Shown: in pieces, positions 34,771 through 47,210 of the stretch
How the letters are laid out: the number at the start of each line of letters is the position of its first letter
Position numbering within the stretch: position 1 is the first letter of the stretch
Source: Sciurus carolinensis
Taxonomy: Eukaryota > Chordata > Mammalia > Rodentia > Sciuridae
NCBI RefSeq assembly: GCF_902686445.1
Contig: NC_062213.1
Coordinates: forward strand, 9,049,241-9,113,240
Reading direction: 5' to 3'
DNA length: 64,000 nucleotides
Translations under genes and position numbers: made by a program
Notes under the pieces: model-generated
What the model was told of the DNA's origin: nothing
Databases searched by the model: none
The model's input: only the letters and a program-made list of their open reading frames with translations

Positions 34771-36965
34771 GGACCCCACATACACACCCCCAGTTCTTCC
34801 AATTTCAAGAACTATAAAGGAGGCTCACACTACTTGGGGAGTATTTAAGGAATCCCACAAGTTGTAAGTGATTTAGCGACAATCGGCTGCAAACACATTG
34901 AGTTACTTCTGCCCAGTTGTTCTCCAACACAAAACTTTTGTTGTCAGTAATTGCAAATGCTGATGATCTAGAATATGGTCTAAACTGGTGCTTTGAATGC
35001 ACATTTAAAAGAAACACAAATTATTCATAAGCAGCTTATTGAAACAAATGAACAAGTGATAGTAAACAGAAATGTGTGGTCAAATGTTTGTTTTCATCAA
35101 AGTATTAAGTAAAAGGCACACATTATTTTATTTAGTGAGTTTCTCTGTGTTTATTCCACAGAAAACACAATCCTGATCTCACTCCACTTCTTGCTGTCAA
35201 GTCCTAATTTTCTCAGCCATGAAATTCCCTCTTTTAGGTTCATTCAGGATTCCAAACCCCATGAGCTGTCTGTGTGGGGGCAGAGGGATGTGGACTCATG
35301 GGAAAGGACAAGCAGAGGTTGGAGTGATAGCCAGGCTGTACGATGGCACCTGCAGGGCCTCCTGCCTCCTCTCTGTATCAAGGAGCTTGCCCTCTGGATC
35401 AAGGGGTCAAGTGCACCGAGAACAGCATCTCTCCAAACATCCTATGGTGAGTGTGAAGAGCTGGTGCCTCTGAGAGGTGCAGTCTGAAGAGCACGTGCCT
35501 GTCCCCTCAATCCCTAGACGTCCCCTAGTGCCCACAGAGTGTCAAGATATCACCAGTTTCTAGAAAATGGTGGGAAGGCTGCACTTTGTCATCCCTGTCC
35601 CCTCTGGAGCCTCTCCCTGCTAACTGGTCCTAATGGCCAGGGGCTGGTTTTGATTTTAGATAGAGTAACCAATTTCTCCTCACTTGTTTGACTTCTCTGG
35701 ATTTTTCACTGAAAATCCTCATCCTAAGGACACCTTTAGTCCAGAGGCTGGTCACTCTGGCTGTGAGCAAGTAGCAGGTTCCTGGAGGGTCTATGATAGC
35801 GGTCTTCCCTTAGGACAGTCTTGGAAATGCCACACAAGAAGGTGGCACTATGTGACATCCAGGCCCAGATCTCTGGGGCTTTGCTGGATTCTGTCAGTAC
35901 AGACCACTGCAGCTGACTTTTTTTATTGGTAAAATCCAGCTTTATAATAAGTAACATAATTTATAATGAATTTATTATTTAATGTAACATAACAAGATTA
36001 GTATAAATACTTCTTTACAAAACGTCTAAGAAGAAAGATATTAATTACATATTATCTATCCAATATAAAATTTTTAAGGTGCTTAAATTTGGTATCATAA
36101 AGTACCATAGAAAAATTTTTCCGAGGAAAAATATCTTTGGAAATCACCCAATGCGGGATTGAAAGTGAGGCTTAAATGTTTCATCAGAAACTTAAATGAA
36201 TGAATGAACTCTCAAGAAAATGAAGGGAATCTCACAGGAAATTAATTCTAGTGGGGAGAGACAGCTTAGAGATAGCAGAAAAATAGCCCAAGCAGATAAA
36301 AGTATGATAAAAGTATCTGAAGACTTAGATGACTGCAGAAAACCAGCAACTGCTCTAAGAGAAGAAAAGGAAAGATCCCTCAGTCCTTTACACACACAGC
36401 AGCCCCTGTTCTCTAAGGCAGGCATTAAATTTGGGATTTTGTAAAGTACCTTCAAGATCTTAGTAATTCAAGGCCAGTATCTGGCAGGGGCTTCAGAAAA
36501 TGGAACCTTCTGGGTATCAACCCCCTGTGACTGGAGGCAGGTCGTGCTGGGAAGGCCAAGAGAAGTCAGTAGGGTCCAGGGTGTCCTGTGAATCCGCGAC
36601 CCCTCCAGAGTGCTCAGATCCCAGACGGAGACCTCGGCGAGGCTCCCACACCTGGGCCAACTCCTCCTTCCCCAGGGAAAAGTGGGATTTGGAACCCTCT
36701 CGTTCCCAGGTCTCATCTCTCTCCAGACCAGGATGTGTGGGCTTCAGTGACCTTTCACTTAGTGGAGAAAATGGCCCCAAAGCCTCAGAAATGGTATTTT
36801 GGACACCTCTGCTATTCTAGGTTCTTCTGACTTCTCAAGTGTACATTGCCCACTTGGAAGGGGTGTGTCTGGCCTAGGTGCTATTCCTCCAGCCCTGTGA
36901 GCAGACGGAGGAGAGGACTTATTGTTCATCTTGTCTGTTCCCTTTCCAGGAAGCTCACACGAGGC
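34771..36965. other. Unassigned stretch
   Basis: No gene. 35935-36130 is strongly AT-rich. 36490-36800 is GC-rich, with overlapping frames on both strands up to 106 codons and no recognisable product. Confidence 0.4.
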
Positions 36966-36969
36966 CTGT

Positions 36970-37345
36970 ATATTAGTGCACTTGGGTTGCCCTGACAAAT
37001 AGCATACACGGGGCCATGAAGGAAACAGAGATTAAGTTTCTCTAGTTCTGGAAGCTGGAAGATCAACGTCAAAGTCATTAGGGTTGGTTTCTGGTGACAA
37101 CCCTCTTCCTGGCTCAGACAGCTGCCTTCTCTCTCTTCTCCTTGTAGGGGAGGAGAGAGGGAGAGAGTCTTGTGTCTTTGCCTCTTCTTAGAGGTCCTGT
37201 GACTGTACTTACTCTTACCTTCCAAATGGCCCTGTCTCCAAATGCAGTCATAGTGGAGATCAGAGCTTCAACATTTAAATTTTGGGGTGAGGGGACACCA
37301 TTCAATCCTTTCAAGATTACAGTCAACCAGGGGCTTTCCCTGAAC
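36970..37345 (-). mobile_element. MLT1 LTR (ERVL-MaLR), reverse
   Basis: 'gtatattagtgcacttgggt' then 'tgccctgacaaatagcatac', 'tctctagttctggaagctgg', 'ccctgtctccaaatgcagtc' and 'cttcaacatttaaattttgg' then 'ggtg' follow the MLT1 reverse complement in order. Confidence 0.8.
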
Positions 37346-37899
37346 GGCCACATCTTCCAGGAACACTAAGGACCCTCTGCCACAAAGGAGTTCCCTTGTT
37401 ATTCTTGTCCAAACCCCGAATTTTTCTACTACCAAGTCCTGAGAGGAGAGGTGAATCTCCTGCAGGGCTTAGTCCACCATCCAGGGTGACTCCAGAGCAA
37501 TATTCAAGTCATTTAAAATCATCTTCCTTTTAGTTAAACTACTGATGTTCAAGAGACTGTACAATTATTCAGATTAAACCTTAATAACATTGTGTTTCAT
37601 GAGGCTGTATTTAAAATGGAGATGATATACTAAGAATCCTATAAAGTATTTGCCTTGTAAAATGCTCTAGGCTGGACATGCCTCGCTTCTGTACTGGATT
37701 TTGATTTCATTACCTCGTCCTCTATCACATAAACCACTGTAACAGGCACTTTGCAGAAGCACTTCAGCAATCACTTATTTCAAATCTTAAAGGCCATATT
37801 GGGTTGTCAAAAATTGTATTTAATGTTGTTAAAAGGATTGTGGCAGTAGCCTGTGGTTTACCCAAATAAATTTGCATTGGTTAAAAAGAATCAGTTTAA

Positions 37900-39165
37900 C
37901 ATATACAAATTGGTCAACCTATATGCACTACTTTAACAGAATGAAGGAGCAGAAGAGATCATTTCAAAGGATGCAGAAGCATTTCTCAATTGTCAACACC
38001 CTGTCATGATAAAAATAGCCAACGGCCCAGGACTAAAATGAAATCGCCACAACACAGCAGAAGCCATTCCATGCAAAACACAGCAACATACCTGCCAAAG
38101 ACGGAGATCTTTTCCCATAAGATCAGAACAAGGCAAGGAAGCCCTCTCTTACCATTTGTATTCAAAACAGCATGGAAAGCATGAACACAGAGCAATTAGG
38201 CAAGGGAAAGAAGTGAAAGGCTCCTGAGTGGAAAGGAAGACACACTAGGATTTGTATTTGCAGAAGGCACGATCTCACCTGCAGAAAAACCCAGAATATC
38301 ACACACACACATGTACACACTCCAGTTTGAAAATAAGCAAAGACTTGAACAGACATTTCTCTGAATACGAGGTATGAATGGCCAAAAAGTACACAAAATT
38401 ATATCCAGCCTCACTAGTCATTAGGAAAATGAAAATCAAAGCCGTGAGTTATCACTTCATACCCATTAGTGTGGTTATTAACCACAAACCCCCCCAAAAA
38501 ACAGAAAAACAAAAAAGCAAAAACAAAAACAGGACAAAACGAAAAAACCCAGAAAATAACAAAGTTCAGGGAAGATGTGGAGAAATCAAAGCCTCACTGG
38601 TTCCAGTGGGAGCAAACGGGGGCAGCCCATCTGGAAACAGGCCAGTGGCTCTGCACAAACTAGGGCAGGACTCACGTGGTCCAGCACCCCGGCTCCGGTG
38701 TGGACTCAGAAGAACTGAGCCAGGGGCTGGAACTGATGTTCGCCTCACAGCAGCTTAGTATTTGCAATAACCAAAAACTGGAAGCAAACCAAGTATCCAT
38801 CAACAGATGAGTGGATAAAGATCCTGATTTATACATACCGTGGAATATTATTTGGTTTTAAAAAGGAGGGAGATTCTAACATCTGTTCCCACATGGGTGA
38901 ACCCTGGGGACAGGAAATAAACCAGACACAAAAGACAAATTCCATTCATCCGAAGTGCCTACGTCACTCAGATTCATGGAAACAGAGTAGCATGGCGGTT
39001 GCCAGGGGCCTAGGAGAAGGGAGAAGAGGCGCACCCTGTTAGGTGGGGAATTCCAGGCTGGGAAGGCCAGAAACGTTGTGGAGACGGTGATGGCGATTGT
39101 TCCCCAGGGGTGTGAGTGTGCTGGGGTCAATTTTGTTATGTATATTTCACCACAATAAAGCCATA
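37900..39165 (+). mobile_element. L1 fragment: ORF2 C-terminal part and 3' UTR
   Basis: The order is L1 ORF2-derived text ('gaagccctctcttaccattt', 'agagcaattaggcaaggga', 'tcacttcatacccattagtg', 'aatgaaaatcaaagcc'), an A-rich segment (38495-38560), then the 3' end ('gtatccatcaacagatgagt', 'cagaaacataccgtggaat'-like text, 'catggcggttgccagggg', 'atatttcaccacaataaag'). Internal deletions occur near 38290-38330 and 38660-38760. It is frameshifted and inactive. Confidence 0.85.
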
Positions 39166-39470
39166 ACGACCAAGCATGACTCTTCTCACAAGGTGGCCTG
39201 ATGAAGACTCATTTTTCTTTTTTCCAGAAAGAGAAGCAATGACATGCTGTATCAACCAGACCATCAGTTGCTCTCCTTTCCAGCTTCAAGGAGTTAAATA
39301 TTTCAAAAATAGTCTCATGGCCTTTGTCTGATGCTTTAGCTGTCATCTCCCTCTATGGCCCTTTAAATAGGCGTTGATACAAAACCGAGCTGGATCCAGA
39401 GTGTGAGGATGAAGTGGATTTAATCAGACCTGGGCTGACCGCAGCCTTCCCATGCAGTGCCACTTGCCGG

Positions 39471-39508
39471 GAGAGGGTGGGAGGGGGTGGGAGGGGGTGG
39501 GAGGGGCC
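39471..39508 (+). repeat. G-rich 10-bp minisatellite (potential G-quadruplex)
   Basis: The unit GAGGGGGTGG repeats about 3.5 times with GGG runs every few bases, meeting the usual G3+N1-7 quadruplex pattern several times over on the plus strand. Confidence 0.85.
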
Positions 39509-39509
39509 C

Positions 39510-41970
39510 AGGAGCTGCAGGGACAGAGCTCGTCTTGAATTCGTGACTCTGGCTGCTTCACTGTGGAGAATGGTCACTGGTCCCGCTGGGAGCAGCCTGG
39601 GCCTCTTCCCTACCCAGGAGAGAGGCAGCCTCGGCATGCCGGAGGTTGGATCTGGCCATGGCAGCTGGTGCGGAGGCTGGTGCTGCCTGCAGAATCCCAA
39701 CCCCTCATGCCACGTGACCTCTGTCACGTGCTCCCAGTCATGCAGGTGAGCAGGCATGGTGGTGACCTGCTGGGGCCCAGACCAGGTTGGTCCAGGGAAG
39801 GTACTCTTCCTGGCAGAGGCCGAAGGGCCAGACAGAAACTTCAGGAGCTTAAAACCAAACTTAGCCCACCCCTTGCTCTGAAAATCAAGGCGATCATGTC
39901 ACCTTTTGGTTTCAGCCTCCTCATCTGTAAGAGGGGAACCAGGCGTGCCTGGAAGGTTTGTCTGCAGGACTGGTCGTGCCCTACCCAGCAGTCCCCTGTC
40001 ACTGCCAGCGGACCTCAGCCCCCTGCCCCTCCTCTTCTCCAGCATGCTCTTCCCTGGGGAGGAGCGTGGGTCCTGCGGGGCATTTCCGTGTGAGCTGCTC
40101 CATGTGCCCAGAATGTCTGCCCACTGCTCTGCAAGTGATCCTTCGCTCTATAACTCAGAAGTCCTTCTCCCCTGTTGGGCAGGTGGCTGTCACCCTTTCT
40201 GCTCTAAAGACAAATGAAACTGACCGGCTTTCCCTCCTCTTCTCCATTCTGTGTCTGCCATATTTCTATCATGAGGCTCTTTCTTGAGCCGTCACTTCTT
40301 GTTCCTGTGTCTCCTGCACCAGTCAATGTTCTATCCTAGAGGTTAGCCTTTTCTTTTTCTGTTCCTTTTTTTTGTACTGGGCATGATCATAAATATTTGA
40401 GGCTTTGTGGCCATACAGACCCTGTTGCAGCTACTGAGCTGCCGTATTGCAAAAGCAGTTAGAGAAAACCTGTGGATGAACAGCTGTGGCTTTATTTATA
40501 CAGGCAGAGGGGCAGACTTGGACCATGGGCCTTAGATTGAACTCTATTCCACTCACCTTATATGGAACTCGGTATCACAAATGTCAAAAAAGTGTATTTG
40601 TCTCCATTCTGGGCTCAAGCTTGCCTGGAATGTTCTCTTCCTCCCCGAAGTTCTGGTTCTGTTGGTGAGGACCATGCCGAATGCTAACAACAGCATGAGT
40701 TTGCTCCCGAATCTTGATGCTGTGGTTTTCTTTTCTGGTTGGGCCCCAAACACAAGGACGTGTGATGATACAGAAAGGATGCCGTTTGTGGAGTCAGAAA
40801 GCGTTGGGAAGTACTTTGGGTACTTCCTGCATAATTCCGGGCTGGTCCTGCCACCCTTCTGAGCCTCAGTTTCTTCATCTATAAAATGGATTGTGTGCCT
40901 ACCCTGGAGGGCTGTAGCGAAGATCAAATGACCTCGTGCTATGTTGCTTTGTGAGCTGACGGGTCAGTCAAAAGTGCGATGCAGTTATTATAGTGTCCTT
41001 GATGGACTCAGACTCCAGCCTTCTCCCACCCTGCACACCTGGGCTAGCAGGAGAGGCAGGTCCTGATCCATTTTATTCACTCATTTATTTAAAGATTTAA
41101 GATTGGGAAGGCATCAAATAAGGAAAGAAACCATCCTCGTAGGCCAGTACAGACTCAAAGAACATTCTGAGCATGACGTAATTGAATTCTTGTCGGCTAG
41201 TTCTATTTTTACACGTCCTGGTGATTTGGGCTGTTGAATAGGAGCCTAGGATGAGAGACGGCAAAGTGCTTCCTGGATTCTCACACTGGAAAAGCAGTAG
41301 GTCATGCATGGTCTCTGATGCTCCATTTAGAGAATGGATTAATGCGACAGAGACTCTGTTCCACTAAGTCTATTCTCTCCAAGGCAGAGCCACACTACCT
41401 GTCCCTCACTGGAGGTGACCATGAGATTGAGTTATCGCAGCCTGTGAAACATAAGTGGAAATGGACAGCAACACTCGTAAACTGACCCTTGGGAAAAATC
41501 AAAACAATACACACACGCGGAAATGCACAGCCCTGCACGGCGCCTCTTGCTTTTCCTCTGCCTGGAAGGGTGCCAAGGGAACAACCCCAAGGCCACAGCC
41601 GCAGCCTGGGGCCTCGGTGACCTAGTGCAGCTGAGCTGCTCTGACTTGGACCCTTCCCCTTGGATGGGCAACTAAGCAAAATGTAAGCTTCTCGTCATAT
41701 GGGGTTGTTTTCAGTCACTGAATTTAAAAGTCTGTTCATGACAGCATTTTCTTGTCAATGTGATTCATCTACCTTATTAACCTCCCTCATTCTTGTGTTC
41801 CCTTCCATGTCTTTCCACCTTCCTTTTCTTTGCTGAATTGCACAAATCCACAGCCCTCAAGGTGAAAGTGTGCTTGGATTCAAATTTTACAAAGTTAATG
41901 TGATATCCAAGGGTCGATCATCCCTCTGAGGCCTGAAGCTGATGTGATTTGGGGAGCTCCTTCAAGTGAA
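39510..41970. other. Unassigned stretch with MIR/L2 scraps
   Basis: No gene; frames reach 176 codons (39563-40093) in GC-rich DNA without recognisable domains. 40130-40200 has L2-like text. 40830-40950 is a clear MIR, listed separately. Confidence 0.4.
40830..40955 (+). mobile_element. MIR SINE
   Basis: 'ttctgagcctcagtttcttc' then 'atctataaaatgg', 'tgcctaccctggagggctgt' then 'agcgaagatcaaatga' follow the MIR core and 3' half in order. Confidence 0.85.
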
Positions 41971-41974
41971 TGAT

Positions 41975-42110
41975 GACAATTTTTTATTTGTTCCCTTTAG
42001 ATATACATGACGATAGAATATGTTTTGACACATTAGACATACATGGAGTATACATTATTCTAATGAGGATCCCATTCTTGTAGTTGAACATGACATGGAG
42101 TTATCAGGTT
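41975..42110 (-). mobile_element. L1 3' end, squirrel-type, reverse
   Basis: 'attttttatttgttcccttt', 'agatatacatgacgatagaa', 'acatacatggagtatacatt' and 'cccattcttgtagttgaaca' match what I recall as the reverse complement of a recurrent sciurid L1 3' end, with T-rich start = A-rich tail. It is heavily 5'-truncated. Lineage assignment is from memory. Confidence 0.55.
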
Positions 42111-42764
42111 CCAAAGCCCTGAATTTTAATTCCATCTGCCTTTCGGTAGATACCTGGCTTGTGGCATACCCCAGGTTTATAGTCATATAACATTGTTGGC
42201 ATTTTCTGACGGAGGCTGCCAATCAACTGTATTACACTCTCACAACACATATGAACACTCTGCCTGGAATCAGTGAGGACTCTATGTAGGCTTTCAGGGA
42301 TACAAGTCAAGTTCTCCCCCTAAATTACTTAAGGTCAGGTTGGGTCTTGCTGTCAAATAAATTATTCAAATTGTTGTTTCAGAACTTTTTGGATTTTGAG
42401 GGTGAATATGGATATGAGTAACAAGTGGTCAGCTCTTGTGAGGCTCCAGGAGGAAGGCTACCCAAGTCCAGCCTGAACCCTGGCCTTCCAGGAGTCCATG
42501 AGCGCATTAGCACATAGGACACAAAGAAACAGCCATGATGTTGCTACTGTGGGAAGAGAGGCTCCCCAGAATGACTGCAAGGCTGGGCAGCTGCGAAGAG
42601 CCTCCTCCTAATGAGCAAGAAGGATTTAGGGAGCCAGGGGTCCAGGGACCCCAGGGTATCTCTGCTGTCAGCACCGTGATGCTGCCTCATGTTCACCTAC
42701 ATGACGTGGCAGGTCCTGGTGTCCCAAACAGGGAAACAATTAGAAGCAAACCAACTGAAGCAGA

Positions 42765-42850
42765 CAGACCTGGGCTCAAACACTGACTCTTCCACACGTG
42801 AACTGTGATGGTGGGTCAGTTACCTGACTCTTCTGAATTATCAGTTATGA
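42765..42850 (+). mobile_element. MIR fragment
   Basis: 'gacctgggctcaaacactga' then 'ctcttccacacgtgaactgt' and 'ggtcagttacctgactcttc' follow the MIR 5' half. Confidence 0.65.
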
Positions 42851-42879
42851 TTACATGGTTGGCATTCACTGAACCCTGG

Positions 42880-43030
42880 CTGTATTTCAAACATTGTAAT
42901 TGGTGCCCATCTGCATGACCCATGTAGTCCTCCTAATAAGCCTTGAGGCAGATCCATGGCCATTTTGAGACTGAAGGTTGGAAGATCAGAGAGCTTTTAA
43001 AACTCACCAAAGACTTGGTCATCTGATGCC
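42880..43030 (-). mobile_element. MIR fragment (reverse)
   Basis: 'gtagtcctcctaataagcct' then 'tgaggcagatccatggccat' and 'tttgagactgaagg' is the reverse complement of the MIR 3' half. Confidence 0.6.
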
Positions 43031-43799
43031 AAAGCCCAAACATGGGGCTACTGCTACTCTGTCCCTCCTCGAGGCGAGTAATAATGTCAATATAATTCAG
43101 AGTCATGAACGTAAGATTCTGCCTTGTGCTGACGTTCCCCCAAAGCTTCATAATCACCTCCCCTTCCTCTGCAGTAGATGCCCATGCTTTCGTCGTCTCT
43201 TAGTCTGATTTCTCTCTTTCTGGATGACGTCCTTCTAGATTTTAAGGCAATGGTCAGCAAAAGAAGACAAAGCACAGCTGGACTATAACTAGTTTTTGTG
43301 GTCTTCCAAACATCTTAAACTTTTTGATAGTTTAATGGGACAGTTTTGTATAGAAATCTGGCCTCTCTTGAGAGATTGAGAGCTATGTTAACACCAGGCC
43401 TGCATTTTTCCCTGACCATAGTTGGCAGACCTCAAATCTCAGGTTGGTTTCCTGGTACAGCTCACATGGCTCCTGACAGCATTCAGCACTGTGGATGATT
43501 TACGCTTGTTTTGGCACATACACAGGGACTGCTCGATTCCTAAGAGAGTGACTTGCTTGTGCCACCTCCTCAGAAACTAGAAGGGAGCCCTGTCCAAAGC
43601 AGGCGATCCACAGACCCTTGTCCAGGAAATCACCACCTCTCAATGAACAAGGAAGGATGACCACAGGAGGTAGTATGTGCCGCTCCCACTTTGCACCGTT
43701 GCTATGACAATTCATTAAACTCAGCCCTTCAGTCTAGAGCTGCCTCTTGGGGTCTTTGCAAAGTTGATCCTTAACTGCCAAGAACAGCTGCTCTCTGAG

Positions 43800-44180
43800 C
43801 CCAAATGTCGGAAATATAATGACTTCGTCGTGATATCTTTCTTCCACTTAATGACCCTAAACATTAAAGAAATTAGAATTGGCAGGGTCTGTGGGGCTAT
43901 TGTTTTTTAACTTACTGGGCTTTCCAAATGGTAGCTTTGTGCTGCCAACTAGTATAATATTAAAGATTTATAGGCAATAAAACAGAGACAGGTGCCCAGC
44001 CTGAGTCGTCACCAGCTACACGTGGGAAAACAGTTTCCAATTTATGTTGCCTGATAAGACAGTGATTGGCCATAATCACACCTTGGTTTCATAGACTGGC
44101 TTTCTTCAGAGAACCATAAGGTCCTTGAGCATATGTTTTATGATCTTACTAACAAGCATCAATGGTGACACATTAATGAG
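43800..44180. promoter_or_regulatory. Candidate conserved non-coding element
   Basis: Repeat-free, AT-balanced sequence with GATA ('cctgataagacagtgattgg', which also holds a CCAAT box reversed), homeodomain words ('gacacattaatgagag') and an ACACGTGG E-box-like word. The enhancer reading is inference from texture only. Confidence 0.25.
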
Positions 44181-44449
44181 AGAGAAAGTCCCTTAAAAAG
44201 ACCTTCTGTAGAGCTTTGGCTTTAGGCTGAAGTTGTTAGAATCCATTAATGTAACACATTGAGCAACTAGCCAGGGTCCAACAGCGTTCACACCAACTCC
44301 CTGTGGAAGGACTTCCACAACTGCTCCTGGGGTGCCCAGGTTTTCCCATATGTATTTTGCAGTCCCCTCAGGAGGGTGGCTTCTCCCAGTTACCTTCCCC
44401 GGTGTTCTTAGCACCTTGGCAATTCTGCCACACACAGTTGGCCTCAGGT

Positions 44450-44685
44450 GAGAATCTGGTAGCCCTGTCTTAGTGGGTGGCACGAGGGAGGCACATGGCT
44501 GTGTCCTCTGCCCATTTCGCTGCCATGCCAATGGGTATGCTAGTTCATTCCCTTCTCCTCGTTTTCTCATCTTTAAAATCAGAAATAATTTGGCGTGCTT
44601 CGTATAGTTGGGGAGAATATTTGGGATGATGTACATAAAGTACTCAACTGTTGAGACGGTATTAAATAAATATTAAACTCCTTCC
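44450..44685 (+). mobile_element. MIR SINE
   Basis: 'gctagttcattcccttctcc', 'tcgttttctcatctttaaaa' then 'tcag', and 'ttgggatgatgtacataaag' follow the MIR middle and 3' half. Confidence 0.6.
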
Positions 44686-45469
44686 TGTCTAGAGTGCAGG
44701 AAGGGTGCACTCTTATCTGTTCCTTTCAGTTCTTGGCAGAGTTCCTGTTGAACTGGAGGAGAGCAATAAAAAGCAAAAGGAAGAGAGGGAAATTCAAAGT
44801 CATTAAATGGTGTGGGTCATTTCAAGGTAGCAAGGACTAGAACAAACAGGAAATCCAGAAGTTCCCAAAGTAGGCCAAGTATAAGTGGGTTGAAGACATA
44901 TGAGAGCATCCATCCTGACAAAGGACTGATGGTCCACACAGCCTCTGCAGGCAGGCTTCAGTGTGGGGGTTCAGTACCAGGCCCTGCCAAGATAGATAGA
45001 TTTTTGGCTATGCTAAGTGTTTGACATTACACTCCATTTTTTCCCCATCATCCAAAAGCCCTTAATTTTGTCTTCTGAGGTTGTCTCCTACTGCACAGCA
45101 GATCCAAGTCCCTGAGCTTTACGTGGTCCTATGATCACCCCAGGTGAATCCTTGCAGCAATTTGCCCTTTAAGGTGGACCCAGGAACATCCTCCCCATCC
45201 ATGGGCCCGTGCTTTATGGTCAGGCCCCATGCTTAGAAGCAGGTATTCCTTCTTCATCTCGAGGGCACTGTAGACACACCACCTCCACTGGTCCTGCAGC
45301 AACCTACACAGGAAGTACAGGAAGCAGGACAAGGTCTCCTCTCACTGGCCACTCTCACATGGTCACCCCACTCCCATACAGACATGGACCCCATATTGAT
45401 CAGTTTCCCCATAGGGAAGTGACACCCAAGGGGTTTAACCAAAAAAGGCTTAACCAAGGAACAGTTTTC

Positions 45470-45785
45470 AGGAATTAACGAGGATTTGTGTCCAAGGAAT
45501 TAACAAGGGTCAGTGAAGCGTGCAGGGACTAGCGATCATGGGAAACGTTAGCACTCCATGCCAGAGGACTGAGAGTCACAGAAGCCACACACCCGTCAGG
45601 AGGGTGACCTCACAGGATGCAGCTGCTCAGATCCACGTGGAGGCAGAGAGGCGCCAGGGTAGGAGCGCTCTCCACTCTCGCTCTCCCCTCCACCCTGCTG
45701 GAAGCCCCCACTGTTCAACCAGAGGTCAGGAGGGCAGCCTGCTTGGGAACATGGAAGGTCTGGAAAGGGTAGCGAATGGCTCTGG
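45470..45785. mobile_element. Old interspersed repeat (same unassigned family as 30060-31470)
   Basis: 'ctgctggaagcccccactgt' then 'tcaaccagaggtcaggaggg' and 'ctggaaagggtagcgaatgg' resemble the later part of a recurrent mammalian repeat also suspected around 30060-31470. The family name was not recovered. Confidence 0.35.
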
Positions 45786-46359
45786 GACAGCTGGAACACT
45801 TTCAGCACAAGCTCCCAGTGCTATAGATTTAATTTCATGCCTCCCTCCCTTTGCTCCTCTGATGCTCTGGGACACTGGAGGACCATTGGATCGGGGTGCC
45901 TGACTCAGCTAAAACGCATAGACTGAGAGTGGTCTCCCTGATTAAGCACCTCCTGTGGTGGAGCCCAGGCCCTACATCTGTGGCCCTCGTGATCCTGGTC
46001 ACATCACCCAGCCAATCAGAATGCCCATGTCATGGAGTCTTAAACAGGGAAGTCCCAGGTGCTGGTTCTCCATGAGACCCTCCGGATCTGCCATGGATTT
46101 GACCACCAACACCATCTCTGCAAAGTTCAATTTCCTTTCATCAGCGGTTATGTGAGAAAAAGTGGTATTCTAAAATCAGAAACAAAAGCAAGCAAAGAAA
46201 AAATCAATAACATCCTCTTGCTGATTTTCCATCCACGTAATCTTTCCCAGAATAAAGACATCCTCGATTGAGAGTTGGGATCTGGACAAAGGTACTTGCT
46301 GGAAATTTCAAATGGCAATTCTATGGAGAAAACAAAACAAGCAAAATAAGACAATAACA

Positions 46360-46480
46360 ATGTATTTGAATGCACTTGACTATATTCTCTGTATCAGTAC
46401 ATTGATGTATATTGGTAGATATGTGTTATTTTATTATAATTGTGTTAATTATTGAATTATTATTATAAGTCCAGGAAAAC
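46360..46480. repeat. AT-rich low-complexity tract
   Basis: Dominated by A/T with 'ttattataattgtgttaatt' then 'attgaattattattataa'. No other feature. Confidence 0.6.
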
Positions 46481-46829
46481 TAAACAAAGGTAACAATGAG
46501 ATATCACTTCTTATCTAGTGCAGAAGTGATTTTTATGACTGTCTCATTGGCATAGTATAGAGAGAGTTTCTGGGAGTTTGTTACTGTAGGTGTGCACCCT
46601 GAACTTGCTGGGTCCTGAGGATGCTGAGGGGCCCAGGTAGGGTCTGGGTGACTTGGACAAGAAATAAACACTTAAAGAGCTTCTAATGGAGGATACAAGT
46701 GCGTTTCAATTTTTTAAGAACTCATGTAGTGTTCACAGGGCACCGTCACTGGTTAGCAGCCCTGCCCGTAGAATAACAAAAGTTTATACAGCACACCCCT
46801 CTGCAGATGGCCATTCAGGGAAGAGGTAC

Positions 46830-47210
46830 CCTCAATCACTGCTGCTGGCAGTGTGGATTTCCAGAACCCTTTGGAACACAAGTGTCCCACAGAAAAGGAA
46901 TGAATCTGCTAAATGTGCTTCATATTACTGAAAACATAGTACTTCTATGTCCCACCGTTTACGCTCCCATTCCTGTGATCAATGATGACAATAGGGGCCA
47001 ACTCTATTTTACCATTACAAGGTGACAATACCCACAGGTCCTCAACACTTTGGAATTTATTCCACAGGAATTAAGGAAAACACATTAATACTTAAGGATA
47101 GAGATCCTGATGAATTTAATGTCAAGTTTAGTGAAGTAACCTTAGAAAGGAACCCAAAGAAATGGCTGAATTCTCTTCGAAACAACATGAAGAACAGAAG
47201 GGGCGGAGTC
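46830..47210 (+). mobile_element. Degraded L1-like LINE fragment
   Basis: 'ctgctgctggcagtgtggat' then 'ttccagaaccctttggaaca' and 'ggaatttattccacaggaat' then 'taaggaaaacacat' recall the L1M 3' ORF2 pattern (ctgctggtgggaatg..cctctttggaa / ggaatttatcctacagaaat). Highly diverged; weak. Confidence 0.45.

Noticed and set aside
37900..39165. Possible reverse-transcriptase coding gene
   Set aside because: It is an L1 ORF2 relic with internal deletions and frame breaks, and joins a non-coding L1 3' end.
42637..42652. GGGGTCC-AG-GGACCCC palindrome as an operator
   Set aside because: Seven-base arms in GC-rich DNA are expected by chance in a window this size.
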